Shown here one piece after another: positions 13,101 through 26,529 of a stretch of DNA of 64,000 nt (positions within the stretch are counted from its first letter, which is position 1; every line of letters begins with the position of its first letter). The position numbers and the translations under genes were made by a program. Under the pieces are notes generated by a model. It saw only the letters and a list, made by a program, of their open reading frames with translations. It had not been told where the DNA came from and did not search any database. This stretch comes from Archilochus colubris (lineage: Eukaryota; Chordata; Aves; Apodiformes; Trochilidae), in contig CM041084.1 in assembly GCA_023079485.1 (NCBI GenBank), forward strand, positions 127,345,292 through 127,409,291, in the 5' to 3' direction.

Positions 13101-14979
13101 AATGATGGGAATGTTGACAAAATGGCAAGCAATGAACAACGAAATAAAGATGGGGGGAAAAAAAAGATAGATAAATCAGAATTAAATAGAATGTTTTCTT
13201 CTAAGGTTTTATTTTAAAAGCTGTTTTTTATTCATAGTGCAATGTCAAGTCATACTAATTGCATCCATAACAAAAAATTAAATAATGTCAAGGAGTGTTT
13301 CCAGCCATGACATTCCATCCTCTGTACAGATAAATTGTCCTCAGCAGAGCTTTGGCCCAGGCCAGTAAGTGCTCTTTCAAACAGGCCCAGGGCATGGTTT
13401 AGGAGATATGGTGGGCTGGGCACCATTTCTGCTGCACTGTATGGGTAGAATCATTCTGTGCAGAAGATAAGAGCAATTGCTAATACAAGGGCAGCCTCCT
13501 GTGTGCCTGTTTGTTCAAATACCAGAGAACTTTCTGAGGTACATATAATTTGGCTGTACAAACATGACAACTTGATCTGTATCATGCCAAAAAGGAAACT
13601 TGTCAAAAAACCTGAATGACTATAGGTGCGATGATGTGTGATAAGTTTACACTATAGCTATAACAACATGAGCCTGTGATCCAGAGGGTGCTCCAGTGCA
13701 AACTGGGGAGCACGGGTCTGGCTGCTTGCATGGCAATTTTTGCTGCATGAGAACTGGGTTCTTAAAGTACCTGAATTAAACCTTACTCAGGTCAGTGATC
13801 CCATCAGAGTCATTCAACCCATAAAGTACTTGAGGACTGAGTCCTAATTTTGATAGCTAATTAAATTCCTATTTTATGATTCTGCTGACTATAATGGTTA
13901 CCAACGTGCAGAGAAACATATTTATGCATTTTTAATGAATAAATTCCTTCACCATAACTTACAGCTGAAAAAAATTAAGGAAGTCTACAGTAAGCCACAG
14001 ACTTCTGCCATACTTGCAGTGAGACAGAGAACCTCACATCTTCTGTTGGTAGAAAGGACTTTGAGTATGTTATGAACAGCTCTGCCTGTTGTATCAGTTA
14101 TTCAGCTATTTTGCTGACAGATATGTTACTCATCCAACTTGCATGAATGACCGAAGGTTTTATTAGGCATATTGGAAGTGAGTGTTTTGAGCTGTGATGA
14201 TTTTTTAAGGCATGATGAAGGGTCCCATCTACCCTAATCAACTTTGCATAGCCAGGGCTCAACTTCCAGTGTTGTCTCTCATCAGTGCAAGTGTCAGTCA
14301 CTGGCCAACACGTTGCCCACAGCCCTCTGCCCTCATTTCTTCATGGCGGGATGCATGTTGTTCTTTCAGGACAATTTCTTTTCGCCTGCTTTCCCAATGT
14401 GCTTGGCAATGACAGGTCTGCCCTGGTTATGGCATTCACCATATGGCTGGGCTTGGCTCCACCCTATCTTTTAATAATTCCATCTCACTGACCATCCCCC
14501 TTGCATTGCTTTCACCGAGGGCGTTTCAGAATTCAGCCCCAAACCATCGGTTCTGACTAGCTTACCCATGTTAAATCTGAAAATATTAGCATTCATTTTC
14601 CGCTCAGTGATAGCCCCTGAAGTGACCTTAGTAGGTTATGTCTCATTTCATATATTTTCCTCCTACGGTAAACTGATACAGTGTTGGTATAGCTACAGCT
14701 ATTAAGTCACAGCTTGAATTCAGAGAAATGCTTTTGGAAACACAGCTTTAGAATATCATGTAATTTGTAAGCATGTTTTCTCCCTCTCTTTTTCTGCACA
14801 TTTATGCAGCAAAAATACATGAAAATATTTTTTTTAAGCTACTGCAAATTTTCCAGAAGACAAAACCATGGAAGAGTAAATCCATGTACGGAGCAGAATA
14901 TAGGTTCCCTACTGTTCTGAGGGATTGGTGCAAATTCACATTCCAAATTAAAAATCAAACTGATTACATATTTGTGAGA
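10193..14979. other. Unannotated non-coding DNA
   Basis: No gene was recognised. It contains a G9-10 run near 10830, an A19 run at 12566-12584 and ordinary AT-rich sequence. The stretch 12720-12900 has a vague similarity to the 3' region of old CR1-like LINEs (a GAGCTGGATGGATTATT segment), but it is too weak to annotate. The open frames (98 codons or fewer) carry no recognisable domain. Confidence 0.5.
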
Positions 14980-15040
14980 ATTTTTTTTAATATATAAATT
15001 ATGCAATTTTTTAAATATATAAACTATACAATTTTTTAAG
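14980..15040. repeat. 25-bp AT-rich tandem repeat, about 2.4 copies
   Basis: Units of the form ATTTTTT(T)AA-TATATAAA-(T/C)TAT-(G/A)CA start at 14980 and 15006, and a partial third begins at 15031 (ATTTTTTAAG). The copies differ at a few positions. It is a short AT-rich minisatellite with no coding content. Confidence 0.85.
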
Positions 15041-15983
15041 CTGTTGAACAGCTTATTTAGTGCTGCTTATTTATTTTCATATTTGAGAAAGGAGAGCAAT
15101 TTAAAAAATGGAAGCTATTTGAGAATCTTCTACCATTGCAATACCTGCAAATACATCAGTTGCACCAGAATGGTTTTAATTGCTATTTTTACATATTTTT
15201 GGTTGTACACTTCACCAGTTTGTGTTTTGCTGCCTAATTCTATTTGTCGACACTCTCGGGATCACATGGGTTTGCTTCTGTATCTGAGCATCATGTTGAG
15301 GCCAAGAACTTTCCTACTTTTGGAAGAATTGCTTACAGCCATATTTCATCCTGCTTGGGCTTATACAGCAATATAGTTTTAATTACCCCTGTACCTGCTA
15401 TTTCCCATAAGGCTCCAGCCTGATGCAGCAGCAAGGATGAAGTGATCACCATGTTAGCATTGTTCACTTTTGCTTTCCAGTCTTTTATTTAATGTGGTCA
15501 ATGCTTTGTGTCTTGTGAAACAAGATTCTAAGAAAACAAGAAAACACTTGTTTCCTTCTGAGCTTTGCCATGGAACTGATCACTTTAATGCCAAGAAAAA
15601 TGATAAAGGTAACAACATGATCTCTGTTGGATGGGGAAGGACAGAGAAAATCTTACTCCTGTGTATAGGCAAGAGGATGAGGTACAGATGGATTTGCCAG
15701 CTCCTGTCAACTTCGGGTGTCCTGTTTATTATGCTCAAGACTTCATTTTGTCCCAGTTTATACATATGTCAAAAGAGAGCTGAGCTGTTTCTGTTGGGAG
15801 AGGCTTTTTCTCTGACACTTTCTTTAATAAAAGACTCTCTTTTAACTCTCATATCATCTTTTAAGTAACAGAAAAATAATGCTCTGTCCCAGCATTTGAA
15901 GTTTGGCATAATTCAGTAAAAAAAAAGAAAAGATTAAGATAAAGACCCTGAAACAGTGCAGGCCTGTACAAACAGATACAGAT
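15041..15983. other. Unannotated non-coding DNA
   Basis: Open frames at 15044-15376 and 15470-15868 (110 and 132 codons) have no recognisable domain, no conserved start context and a length expected by chance. Nothing else is visible. Confidence 0.5.
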
Positions 15984-16397
15984 CATAGAAGAAAATCATA
16001 GAATTGGCTGGGTTGGAAGGGACCTCAGAGATCATCAAGTCCAACCCTTGAGCCACCATTGCGGTTGCTAGACCATGGCACTGAGTGCCACATCCAGTCT
16101 CTTTTTAAGTATCTTCAGGGATGGAGAATCCACTACTTCCCTGGGCAGCCCATTCCAATGTCTGATCACCCTCTCGGTAAAGAAATTCTTTCTAATGTCC
16201 AACCTAAACCTCGCCCAGCACAACTTGAGACCGTGCCCTCTTGTCTTGCTGAGAGTTGCCTGGGGAAAGAGACCAACCCCCACCTGGCTACAACCTCCTT
16301 TCAGGGAGTTGTAGAGAGCAATGAGGTCTCCCCTGAGCTGCCTCTTCTTCAGGCTGAACAGCCCCAGCTCCCTCAGCCTCTCCTCATAGGATATGAG
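15984..16397 (-). mobile_element. CR1 LINE, 5'-truncated, about 410 bp
   Basis: From 15984 the plus strand reads as the complement of an avian CR1 3' end: CATAGAA repeats, then GGTTGGAAGGGACCTCAGAG, then a long match ending near a CCTCAGCCTCTCCTCATAGG segment at about 16397. The element is on the minus strand, with its 3' end at 15984 and a 5' truncation near 16397. Its ORF2 C-terminus is readable (separate entry). Low divergence suggests an avian-age CR1 subfamily. It is bordered on the truncated side by a short GGATAGATAT-type duplication. Confidence 0.95.
16068..16283 (-). pseudogene. CR1 ORF2 C-terminal fragment
   Basis: The minus-strand frame reads the end of the CR1 ORF2 polyprotein (endonuclease plus reverse transcriptase of a non-LTR retrotransposon). 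The motifs [19 protein letters not shown] and [15 protein letters not shown] are the conserved tail just before the 3' untranslated region. The Met at 16283 is internal and not a true start. Only about 70 residues remain, with no reverse transcriptase or endonuclease active site, so the copy is dead. Confidence 0.9.
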
Positions 16398-17547
16398 GAT
16401 ATATAAATAGGATAGATATAGGATAGATATATTTGCACAGATAGTTCACAGTAACTATTGAGTAAGATAGCTAAATTTCATATAGCTACATATTCATAAT
16501 TTAACTCTACATTATTATAAGAACTTGCATAAGAATCATATGCTTGTTATCTGGCACCATTTTCCTGCATGTGTTTCTGTTCTGGTTTATTGCATATCAG
16601 CTAATCGCATAATTCGGCTGGATGCATACTAAATTGAAGTCCAAATGCTGCTCACCGCAGTGTAATCCCTCTGGATAAATGAATACTCAGTATACCCACT
16701 GGACTGCATTCCTCCACCACTACTTTGTAAACAGCTGTTAGCATGTGTTGTAAAATATAAGACAAAATCTGTTATCACTACATGTAAAAATGTGGTGGCT
16801 ACATAAAAATCTTCACTGTGGTTGTTAAGAGGAATGTGTAAAACATTAAGATGAGCTGAGGAAGTAACAAAATGCTTGGTCCTCTCCATGAAAGCTTCAG
16901 GTAAGGGCAGATGCTACCCCAGGCATACAGGCAGCAGAAATATTAGTCCAGTCTGGTGCAGGGGAAGGTCCTGAAGTGCCACCAGGGATTCCTGCAGACC
17001 AAACCATGGCTCTAATGAGATCTTTGATAGACTGACATACAGAAGTCCTTTCCTGATTTGTGTGCGGAGGCAAAGAGGAGGCAAATCAAGTTAGAGCAAA
17101 TCGAGTAAAAAGAAAGAGCCATGGAGCAGTATCACCCCAACTGTCTTCTACCCCTGACAGGGTTGCCCTTACTTATGAAAAAAGGAGATAGCAGCCAACA
17201 GGTATGTTATTTTGGAGGAAAACCATACCCAGCAGCTCTGTGAGGCAATGTTTTCCTCCTGACTTTTTGGTTAGATTGGCAAACTGGGGCAGGTAACAGC
17301 TTGGGCAGTGGTGGGAAGGTCATCATATCCCAGGGAGATGCTGCAGGCAAAGGAGAAATTCCCATACAGAGACAAGGGTGCAAGCATGGTCTGTGCATGC
17401 AGTGGGAGGGAGCCTTTCTCTGCTCCATTCCCCAGCCTTTAAAGAACCGTTCTAGCCGAGAGGCCATGGCCTTCATTGTTCAGTCTGCCATCTCCCCAGG
17501 GATGCCTTAAGGCAAAGCTGGCTGCATCAGCATCCTTAACAGCAGTG
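16398..17547. other. Unannotated non-coding DNA
   Basis: It starts with a GATA/TATA-rich stretch next to the CR1 truncation point (16398-16440). No gene, RNA or further repeat was recognised. Confidence 0.5.
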
Positions 17548-17610
17548 TGAAAGTCTGAGTAACTGATCATAATGGTCCCCTTCTGGCCTCAAATTTGATG
17601 AAATCAGACT
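17548..17610 (+). mobile_element. Old CR1-type LINE 3' end (relic)
   Basis: A GATCATAATGGTCCCCTTCT segment, continuing into GGCCTCAAATTTGATGAAATC, matches the 3'-terminal pattern I know from turtle/archosaur CR1 lineages rather than the modern avian CR1 tail. It is short and diverged, and only the last about 60 bp are recognisable. Confidence 0.55.
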
Positions 17611-17913
17611 GTGTCATTCTTAGCCAAACCATATAACACAGAAGCAACAGCCCACAACCTCTTCATTTTGGATGCTTTCTTTAGTTCTAATTCTCATTTG
17701 ATCCTTCGACCAACCAGTGTTTTGTTTTAATTTTTCCTACCCTTACTTCCCTTTTTTTTCTCCATGGAGCAGGCTTACTTCCTGGAGACAGATTTGAGTT
17801 CTGCCTCTCAGGAGCATGGGAGAGCTGAGACAGGTCCCTCTCACACTGCATATCACACCTTGGGTCGCTCCTCCTGGGTTTTTTTTTTTTTGGGCAATTG
17901 CCAAAGGCTGTTC

Positions 17914-17961
17914 AAAATCATGCAAATCACATGGCTTAAAATCATGCAAATAACACACAGG
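17914..17961. repeat. 24-bp tandem duplication carrying two octamer motifs
   Basis: The unit AAAATCATGCAAATCACATG (plus GCTT) at 17914-17937 is followed directly by a second, 3'-diverged copy at 17938-17961. Each has a perfect ATGCAAAT octamer (17920-17927 and 17944-17951), the binding site of POU-domain (Oct) factors, 24 bp apart on the same strand. It may be a small regulatory site or a chance tandem duplication. Confidence 0.8.
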
Positions 17962-20900
17962 TGTTTAAGTAGGTGTATTAGAGGTCTGTTAGTTTATCTT
18001 ACTCTGTACCTGATATCAGCACATCAAAACTAAATACAGCTACCAGAAACCACTCTCCATCACTGGGGCTGTTAACGCTCCAGTGAGGACAGGGAAGGAC
18101 ATAATGTGGGACTGCTGTAAATTAGATTCTTGTTTCTAAGGCTAACTGCCTGGTAGGATTAGAAAAAAGAGCTATGCACTTCTGAGGGAAATGGAAACAC
18201 CCACACTGATATTAGATAAGACAGAAAAATTAGGAAAAAGATATTCCCGTGTTGCAGGGCAGTGGTTACTAGATTGATAGGAAGAAAAAACTATCCCTAG
18301 AGTTAGATTACTAAAAAAATATTTTATAAGATTTCCTGTGCCCTGCTCTGAAATATCTCCTCTAATCAGAGTATCCATGTCTTACGGATCTCTCTTAGAA
18401 GGCAGGGTGGGAAAACTTTCTCTGCTTCTGATGTAGAGGTGGTCAAGTACACCTTGAAAATTATCTGTGTGCATTCCCTCTAATTTGTTTTGCTTCACAG
18501 CTGTTTACTTCTCTGTGGTTCTATTTCCACTGGCATTATAGGAAATAAGTTTATACGGCAGGAAAGCTCATTAAAATTGTGAGATTATCATTGACCAGTT
18601 TTTGAAAAGGCCTGATAGAAGTTGTGACTTGCTTGGGCAAAGCCAAGGAGCATCTGAAATGCCATACACTGAGCATTCCCAGCGAACTGCTTAACAATAA
18701 GATTTGGGAAAATTTGGGGTGAAGTCTCAAATACATTCAATGTAATGGTAAGTTACCCATGCTTAACTTCAAAGAGAGAAAATTAATCTCATTTGTCAAA
18801 ATATTTTTTTAGGCATAGTTTGTCCTGTTATAAAATTTTAACTAAGATTTTAACCTGCAGCACAATCTTTAAAGCTATCTACCTTTTAAATTGCATTAAA
18901 ATAACAAAAGTGACCAGGAAAATCTAGCCAGGAATTCTGTTGTAATTTTAATGCAGCTGTATTATATATCTTATGTATTTCACAACATGCAATCTTAATT
19001 CTGCAAAGAGCTAAGCATGTGTTTAAATTTATACATTCTGCTTTTTAATGAGAACGCATAGAGTGTAAAGTTAAGCATACATAAAATCAGATTAGGAGTT
19101 AGTGTTAACACTGCAAGTGGTACATTCAAACACTGGAGGGAGAAAAAAAGAACATGTACCGTAGATGAGAGAAATTTGATGAATTAGCTTTAAAGTTCAG
19201 ATGCTTTTTTAAGTTTTGGAATACAGTCTTCAGCCCCAGAATTGCAATAATAATGTGCTTTCTCACTCCACATCCTCCATATTTAAGCAGAGTTTTTGTA
19301 CACAATCACTTCATACAATCAGTACCTTTTCATGAGAAGGCATATTCCTAAATGTGTTGCCAGATCCTATTTTTCATATTAGTGCATCACCTGACCTTTG
19401 TAAGACTCCAGTTCATCTGATCACCGTTCCCTAGGCAATCCATTATTCTGTCATTGATACTCCTGTTATGAGGAGTGTTTAATTAATTGGCTTTATAGTA
19501 AAGAGGAGATGGTGGGTTGAAATAGAGGTGAATATTTCACAGGGCTGTGAGTCATATGCTTAAGCAGCACAGGCTATGAGAGAAATGCATCCTCCTCAAT
19601 CAGCAGATCTAGTGTGTATCATCTCCAGTATTTAATTTATCTTACTCTTACACTCTGCATTCTCTGTGTAAAATGACTTTTGGATTTATTCAATCTCTGT
19701 GCTGCTTTTTCTGATATTCTTTTTAAAACATACAAATTCTCTGCTTTGCAGCAAACCAACCTGACACACTCCACTGTCTTTGAAGAAAGCAGAGGCAGAA
19801 AACAATATTTTTTTTCAATACCTCCTCACAGAAAATAGCTCTTTCTTCCAGGTGAAAGTAATTTGTTTGTTTAATATCAGTTGTCTGGAAGAAAATTATC
19901 TGCCAGAGGGCTGGCCAGTGCTGGGACTGTAGTACCTTAATTTTCTGAAGTCTTGAAGGACCTTATCTACTGTTCTTACTCATAACAGCAAAGGCAATAA
20001 CTTCAACAAGACAGTTCTGAGTGTGTCTGGAGGCTCACAAGGAGCTTATCAGTGCACTCCCTTTTGGGACTTTTGTTGGCACACTCATGCCCCAAGATTG
20101 TCCTGCAATTGATACTTCCAGACCTTTATTGCCACAGATTTTTTCATCTGTCCATGCCCTTGGTCACCATCATTTGATGTTACCTCATTAGTCTACTCTG
20201 TGAGCCTCCTTGAGGAATATTTTCTCAAGCATGTAACCTCTGAGATGTATATTTTAGAACATTTAACCCAGCAGTTTGAGCTAGTGAGGTGTGAAGGTTT
20301 CGCAGGACTTCCCTCCTCGATTCACAAGTCAAGTAGGAGAGGGAGAGGTAACCACAGACTTTGGGCGATGTTGCAGAACTGGGAGAGCAGAAGCCTTGGG
20401 GCAATCTGCTGGACCCACCTTCCCCCACCACCCACATGTGGCCGAAGTGCTGGGAGCCCCACACCCAGCCCTTCTCATCCCCTCCTCAAAGTACCTAACC
20501 CCATCCTTCCTGCTCCACTCCCATGGGCACCTTCCCCCATTCCCCTCTTCCTCCTCACTGGCTGTGAGCAGACAGTCACTTACCCTCATCCCCTTATCCC
20601 TTGACACCTTATGCCCATCCCTCCACTACCTCCACCATGGAGAAGTTAACACTCAGGTTAGGTTTATTCTCTGTCCTTCAGATCTTGAAAACTTCCTTTC
20701 CAGAGAGCCTTTCTCCTTTCAACCGCAGGCAGCTGCAACAAAGTTTTCCATTTTAGGGGTGTAAAGACATCCTTAAAAGTGTGGGGGTGGTGGGGGGCAC
20801 AGGAGTGGGTGAGGGGAACAGGAGTGGGTGAGGGTGACCTTGACCCAGCCTTCACTGACAATTCAAGATTTCACCCCACTAGATAAATAATAAATAAAAT

Positions 20901-23900
20901 TCACAAATATGTTAAGCATGTTATCTCTTTTTATTGAAATATTTACTCTTTTTTTTGTCTGAAGGAGATAATGTTGATCTTACTAGCAGAACTGTGAGCT
21001 CACATCTCATTCCTGGCTTTTACCCGTGTATAATAATTCAATTCACCCATTTATCCCTTAAACATAACGTTTAGGTTAAGCAGGAGGCCTAAGGGGAACA
21101 TGTTATTACTAGCCTGTTTTTTATTTTTCTTTGATGTCCTTGATTCTATTCTCATTCATGTATTGGGGTGTGCAGTAAATGAACCTTGAGCATTTATTTT
21201 ATTTACTAATTTTGCTTACTAGCATTATCAAAAGAGTGGAGCAGCTGCGAGCTTCACAGATTGAGCATACATCTGAACATTTAACGGCCCCAGTTTATCC
21301 TGGCTTCAAGGCATCACAATATAATATTCACTGACATGAAAGCTGAAGAAAGGATGTCATGGGAAGTCTTAGCTTCATGCTGAGAGAGAGTATGTACTGC
21401 AAGACCCTCACTCCATTGGCTTCTAATAGGCTAAGTATTGATATGCAAATAAGAGAGGAGCTTGTGTGTGGCCTTTTTAATACAGACACTAAATATCAGT
21501 TCTGAAAAAAAATAAAATTGTAAGACCTCTCCTCTTATATTTCTAACTACAGATGCACAAATCCCAAAATGGATGCGTGTTCACTCAGCTGCTTTGAAAG
21601 CAAATGAGGCCACTGATGAAAAATCATGCGTAGGACCTGAAAGCTGGAAAATTCTGATCCAGATTTCAAACACTAAGTGCTGAGGTAGGCTGATAAGCAG
21701 AAGTTTGCTAACCCATGGAGGGGATTTAAAAAAAATAAATCAGTTCCTTCATTCCTAACGTGCCTCCCTGTGAGCAATACATGTGGCTCTGGAAGATTAC
21801 ATGCTGGCTTGCCAACCCTGAAAACAGAAAGATGTTTGCGAGGCAGCAGAAAGAGGGGCCCAAAGGGCACCTCCAAGGAGGCTTTGATTCTTCTGGTTCT
21901 GACCCACACAGGTAATTCTCATTTCAAGTTTGAAGCAGGGGCAGCAGATGAGGGGAAAGCAGCTGTTTATCTTGTAAACAAACCCCAGCATGCCACCAGA
22001 TTATGACAGGGCTTTGGGTTGGAGATGGCCCTAGAGAGCTAAAAGAGTGAAGTACTTAAAAAATAGAATTGCTTCTGAGAGCACAATTACCCAGCCACCT
22101 TGGTCTGCCTCGAATACTACAACTGGCCTGAAAGCTCCAAAGTAGTGAGGATGCTGAAAGTCCTGCATGGTGCTCACCCAGGAAACAACCACTGAAGAGA
22201 AACAGAAGACTCAAACCCAAAAACTTCCTTTATGCTCTGAACTCACCTGTTCTGAGCAGGCTGTACCAAAACTGGGCTTTCACGAGAGGTAGCCCAGAGG
22301 AAAATCACAGCTGCATATTAAAGGTGGCACCAGAACTACCACATGTTATCACAGCATGGGCCACAAGCAGTGTTAAATAGAAGACTCAATGGCTGAAGGA
22401 TGCCCTGGTAATGTCACTTTGACCAGGCTCTTTGTGCTGCAGCTCTGTGTGGCCAAGCTCCACGTGCATATGCTACTGGCTGTTAGCAGATGTTGGCTCC
22501 AGCTGCCCACATGCCCACACATGACTGTAGCTGATGCTGGAGTTATCTTGAATAGCCCTTGCCTTTATTTTTTCCTCTTGCCTCCAGGCTTGTCTGTGTG
22601 GGAGTTTATAACAGCACAAGATAAGATGTTATATTTATATTCCTGTAAGACCCTGGCAGGTTCACATTCCAGAACACGCGGTTTTCCAGCTTAATTTAGG
22701 CTGTTTTGGAAACGGCTCCAGCTAAGCAAGAAAAAAACAGTCTTTATTCCCAAGTGTATGTGTTCCACACAGTAAGAATGCAGAAAATGAAGAGGTGCAG
22801 CAGGGCAGGGCAGAGCCACCTTCACAGAGCCAAGCACCAGCCACCAAGTTCCTCCCAAACCTTTGGGTCCACGGGTTTCCCCAGTGCCCTCCTTGGCTGC
22901 CCTCCTCAGGCATATGGTCCCACTTTGTCCTGCAGCCCTTCTCCAAATGGGTGCCTACTGAACCCATCCTAAGTTCAACTCCTTTTCAAATATGCAAGCC
23001 TATTCATTGAATTCACCTTACACTTCATTTTCCCCACTGACATTAAACAAATAATAGCAGCATCAGGGAAGGAGAAATATAGAAGTCAGCTTAATAACCA
23101 GTGGATATAAACTATAGAGGTGCTGTAACACACACCTGCACACATACACCCAAGCAGCTAAATGAATCTTAGTAAGAGGATAAATCACTCACAGGTCATC
23201 CTATTATAAAACACATTTCCCTTTTACCACAGCCAGTAGGGAAGCTACTTAATAATGAAGGCTTGAAGGTCTGCTCTTATTTCTCTAGACTTTAAACACT
23301 CAGCTCAGCCCTCTGTTGTGGCCACCATCCTTTCTGGCATGGAAGGCTTTAGGAGAATTCCCAGAGAGCCCATTAACATTTCTCCTTAATTGGCTCAAGG
23401 GATCTATACTGATCTCAGCTTGGCACAACTTTTGCTTCCTGAATATCACGCCAGGTCCCTGTCACTTCAAAGAATAGAAAATCAGGAGTGAAACCTGAGA
23501 ATGACACTTAAAATGAAAGCTAAAACTTCCTTAGCCTGGAAAATCTCAGGTAAAACATGCATTTTACAGCCTTCCCAGGAAAATATTGCTTTCACAAAAC
23601 TAACAAAGACCTTTGATTACAGCTATTAATTCTGAATCAGTGTCAAAGTGTTTAACCTTTCACTAACCAATACTCTACCACCTCAACAGTGTTTTAAAAC
23701 CTAATTAAAATGCATATTCCCTCACCCTGTTTAACTGAGGAATGTTTGAGAAAGAAAGTGAATGCAGGTGCATGCTTTCCACCCTTGGGCTGCCTGGGGA
23801 CAAAACCCGTACTGGCAACAGTGATTCAACCTATCTCACCTGAGCTCAGCAGCATCAGAGCAGGTAATGGCCATAAATCACCCCAGGCTCTGCTCTCTGC

Positions 23901-26529
23901 AGTACAGGGAAGATTAATGGCAGCAGGCTCCAGAGCTGCCAACTTGGAAGATTTCTGTGGTGGAGCAGAGACAGCTATGCGTGAGGAATTTGTGATATAA
24001 AGCCATCCTGGGACAATAATAAAGTGCTGGAAAGACGCCAGGATCTTCTTCCATAACGCAGGCACGTTAAGGTCTGTCTGATTGTGGTGACAGACAGGTA
24101 TTTAAACACACTGGAAGCTATTAAAAAAAAAGAAAACCAAAACCAGAAAAAAAAAACCCAAATCCAAAAAATACAGTAGCTAAAAGCTAATGTCAAAATG
24201 TGATGTTGGCCTGTCAGATGCCATCAGTAATAATTTTTGTTATGACCACTTACTGGTAAGGATGGCAAAGGAAACAATGTTGTCTCTGCAAGGGACAGTT
24301 CACCTGTGATTTGTGGGCTTCAGAGGCAGAGAATCTGCTGCTCATGGACACCTCCCTCATGGATGTGTGGTGCTCTGCCCTGCCAGCAGCTCTCCCCAAG
24401 AGAGATTTATTGTCTCTGCTGTTTCCCTTTGCCTTGGTTAGGAGAAAAATGTTGCTGGTGAGAAGAAACTACGAATATGTTGCATTGAGGTAAGCAGAAG
24501 CCTAGATGCATTGAATATCAAATTACATGGGGTAAAGCATCATTACAGCCTTTACAAGAAGTCTGCAGAAAGACTGCTGGATACATAGTATTTTGTAATA
24601 AAAGTTTATCAGAGCTATCCAGCAGGAAAAATAAGCAGAGCATCAAAACAGCCCCAGATCTCTCCCTTGCATCCCTCCTTCAGCTGTTCCAGTGGATATG
24701 TGCTGCTGAGAGGTGCCTCCTGAGGCAGGGGGTCCTGGCCAGTCACTGCTTCTGTCCCGCTTCCCTCCCATTACTAGCAGCAGCACAGTCACAGCAAGAA
24801 GAAGAAAGCCTGGATTAAAAAAGAAATTACCAGCCAAGCCTTATTTTGTGAATGGCTGTGTCCCTCATTAAGTAGAAAAGGTGCACTGAGCTTACCAAAT
24901 CCCCCTTGGCCCTGTCCACAAAAGAGGGGCTATCCCCAGGCATGTGCCTTCATTTGCCAGATGAGATTCAAAGTTCTGTCCCTCACTTCTGTCTGGGCTG
25001 TGCCTGCAAAGTGTCCTGGGTTGGGCTTGTTTCCAGAAGCACTTTTAAGGAGTGCTGGTTAGACTTCATGGCTCAGGAGCTGCGTCCCTCAGCCCAATTT
25101 CCCAAAAGATGAAGTACTGCTGCAACACCAACCTTTACTCTGCTGCTCTTTTAATAAAACTTTTTAATTTCAGACTGGGCACTCTGTGTTTCTGTGTTGA
25201 AACAAATTGTAGGTCTTTCTTCCCCTCTGTTAAAGAATCCATTCCTTGCCAATAACCAGCTGCTACTGTTTATTTTTATATCTTATTCTTTATGCATAAA
25301 GCAAGCTGCAGCTTTCCCAGGACCAATTTCACCACCCAAAACGTTTTCTCCAACTTCAGAATTAAAAGCAGAAAGGAAACTTAAAATGGGAAAGAAACTA
25401 ATCATCTGCTGCTCTTAAAGCTGGTGAGGCTTTTAGTCCTGCCAGCCTCAGATCTCTGATGAGATCTTTGTAGGGTAATGCAGTGGAGGCACTCGGTGGC
25501 TCAGTGTGACAGATTCAAATGCATCCTGTCTGTCCAAAGGGGGCCAGTGGCTCACAGCAGCTGTTGAGCTGCTTTGTAAACAAGTGGGGGACATAGCTGT
25601 TTAACCTAGAATCATGCATCTGAAAATATGCTTTGCCTCTCCAAGGACTTTGCTGGAAATGCTTCAAAGAGTTCTGTTTTTCCGAGAAAGCTGCATGATG
25701 CGGTGTTTATCAACTCCTAGAAAGTACTCGCAGCCTTCTTCCATAGGAGAACAGCACTTTGCAGTTTGACAGTAAAATCACACATGACTTGTTAAGCACA
25801 ACTTCCTAATGCAGCTCCCTGTCTGTTGCCACAGCCTCCCTGGTGGTAAAAAAATACAGTACATTACACTCACTGTAACAACTGTGATGGCAATATGCAG
25901 ATTACATGGCCACAGCACTCTCCCTCATCTAAAAAAGAATTATTTATTTTAGCATAGTCAGTGCTCTTCACAGTCTCTTCTTTCACTGCTCTTTTGTCTT
26001 ACGCTGGCATAACTTCATCCCAGGATCTCTCTTGTATTGCTTGATACCAACCATTTTATTTGTTTCACACATACCTTTATATCCGAGCTGACCTCTTATA
26101 ATCCACACTGATCCGTGCATTCAAGCATTTTTATTTCTAAATAGCACACATAACCCAAGTTCAGGGCTCATTTTATCTTACAATGTGTACCAATTCATAT
26201 ACATCTCCATTCTATCCTGTAGTTCATCCTGTTCTGCTTTCTTCCACTTCTTATATCTTTCTTTCACAATGTGCCCTGCTAAAAGACATTTTCCCCCCTA
26301 TCTTTTAATTGGGTTTTTAACAGAACCTAGAGTAAATTAAGGCTATTCTTATTCTGGAAAGCTGTTACAGAGCACATCTTTTGCAGATTTTATCTGGTAA
26401 GAATCTCTGGTTTTCAGGTCAAGGACTCCTTTTTCCTAATCATTTTTTAGTCCTCATGTAAGGGCACTACAGGGAAAGATGTGTTATTTGAGCTGCAGCT
26501 ATAGACTCATTGTAAAGCCAGGAATAATT
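17962..26529. other. Unannotated non-coding DNA
   Basis: No gene or RNA was recognised in this 8.6-kb stretch. It includes a block at 19430-19560 that looks like a conserved non-coding element (TTTAATTAATTGG core), moderately GC-richer patches (20.3-20.9, 22.7-23.0, 24.6-25.1 kb) that generate spurious Pro-rich frames, an ATGCAAAT octamer at 21443-21450, and an A-rich tract at 24121-24175. Confidence 0.5.
20798..20838. repeat. 20-bp tandem duplication
   Basis: ACAGGAGTGGGTGAGGGG is followed by a near-identical second copy (ACAGGAGTGGGTGAGGGT), right after a G-rich GTGGTGGGGGG stretch. It is a simple two-copy duplication without coding meaning. Confidence 0.85.

Noticed and set aside
20200..20764. 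Overlapping 134- and 157-codon Pro/Ser-rich frames
   Set aside because: Result of C-rich sequence with few stop codons; frames open on both strands; no homology recognised.
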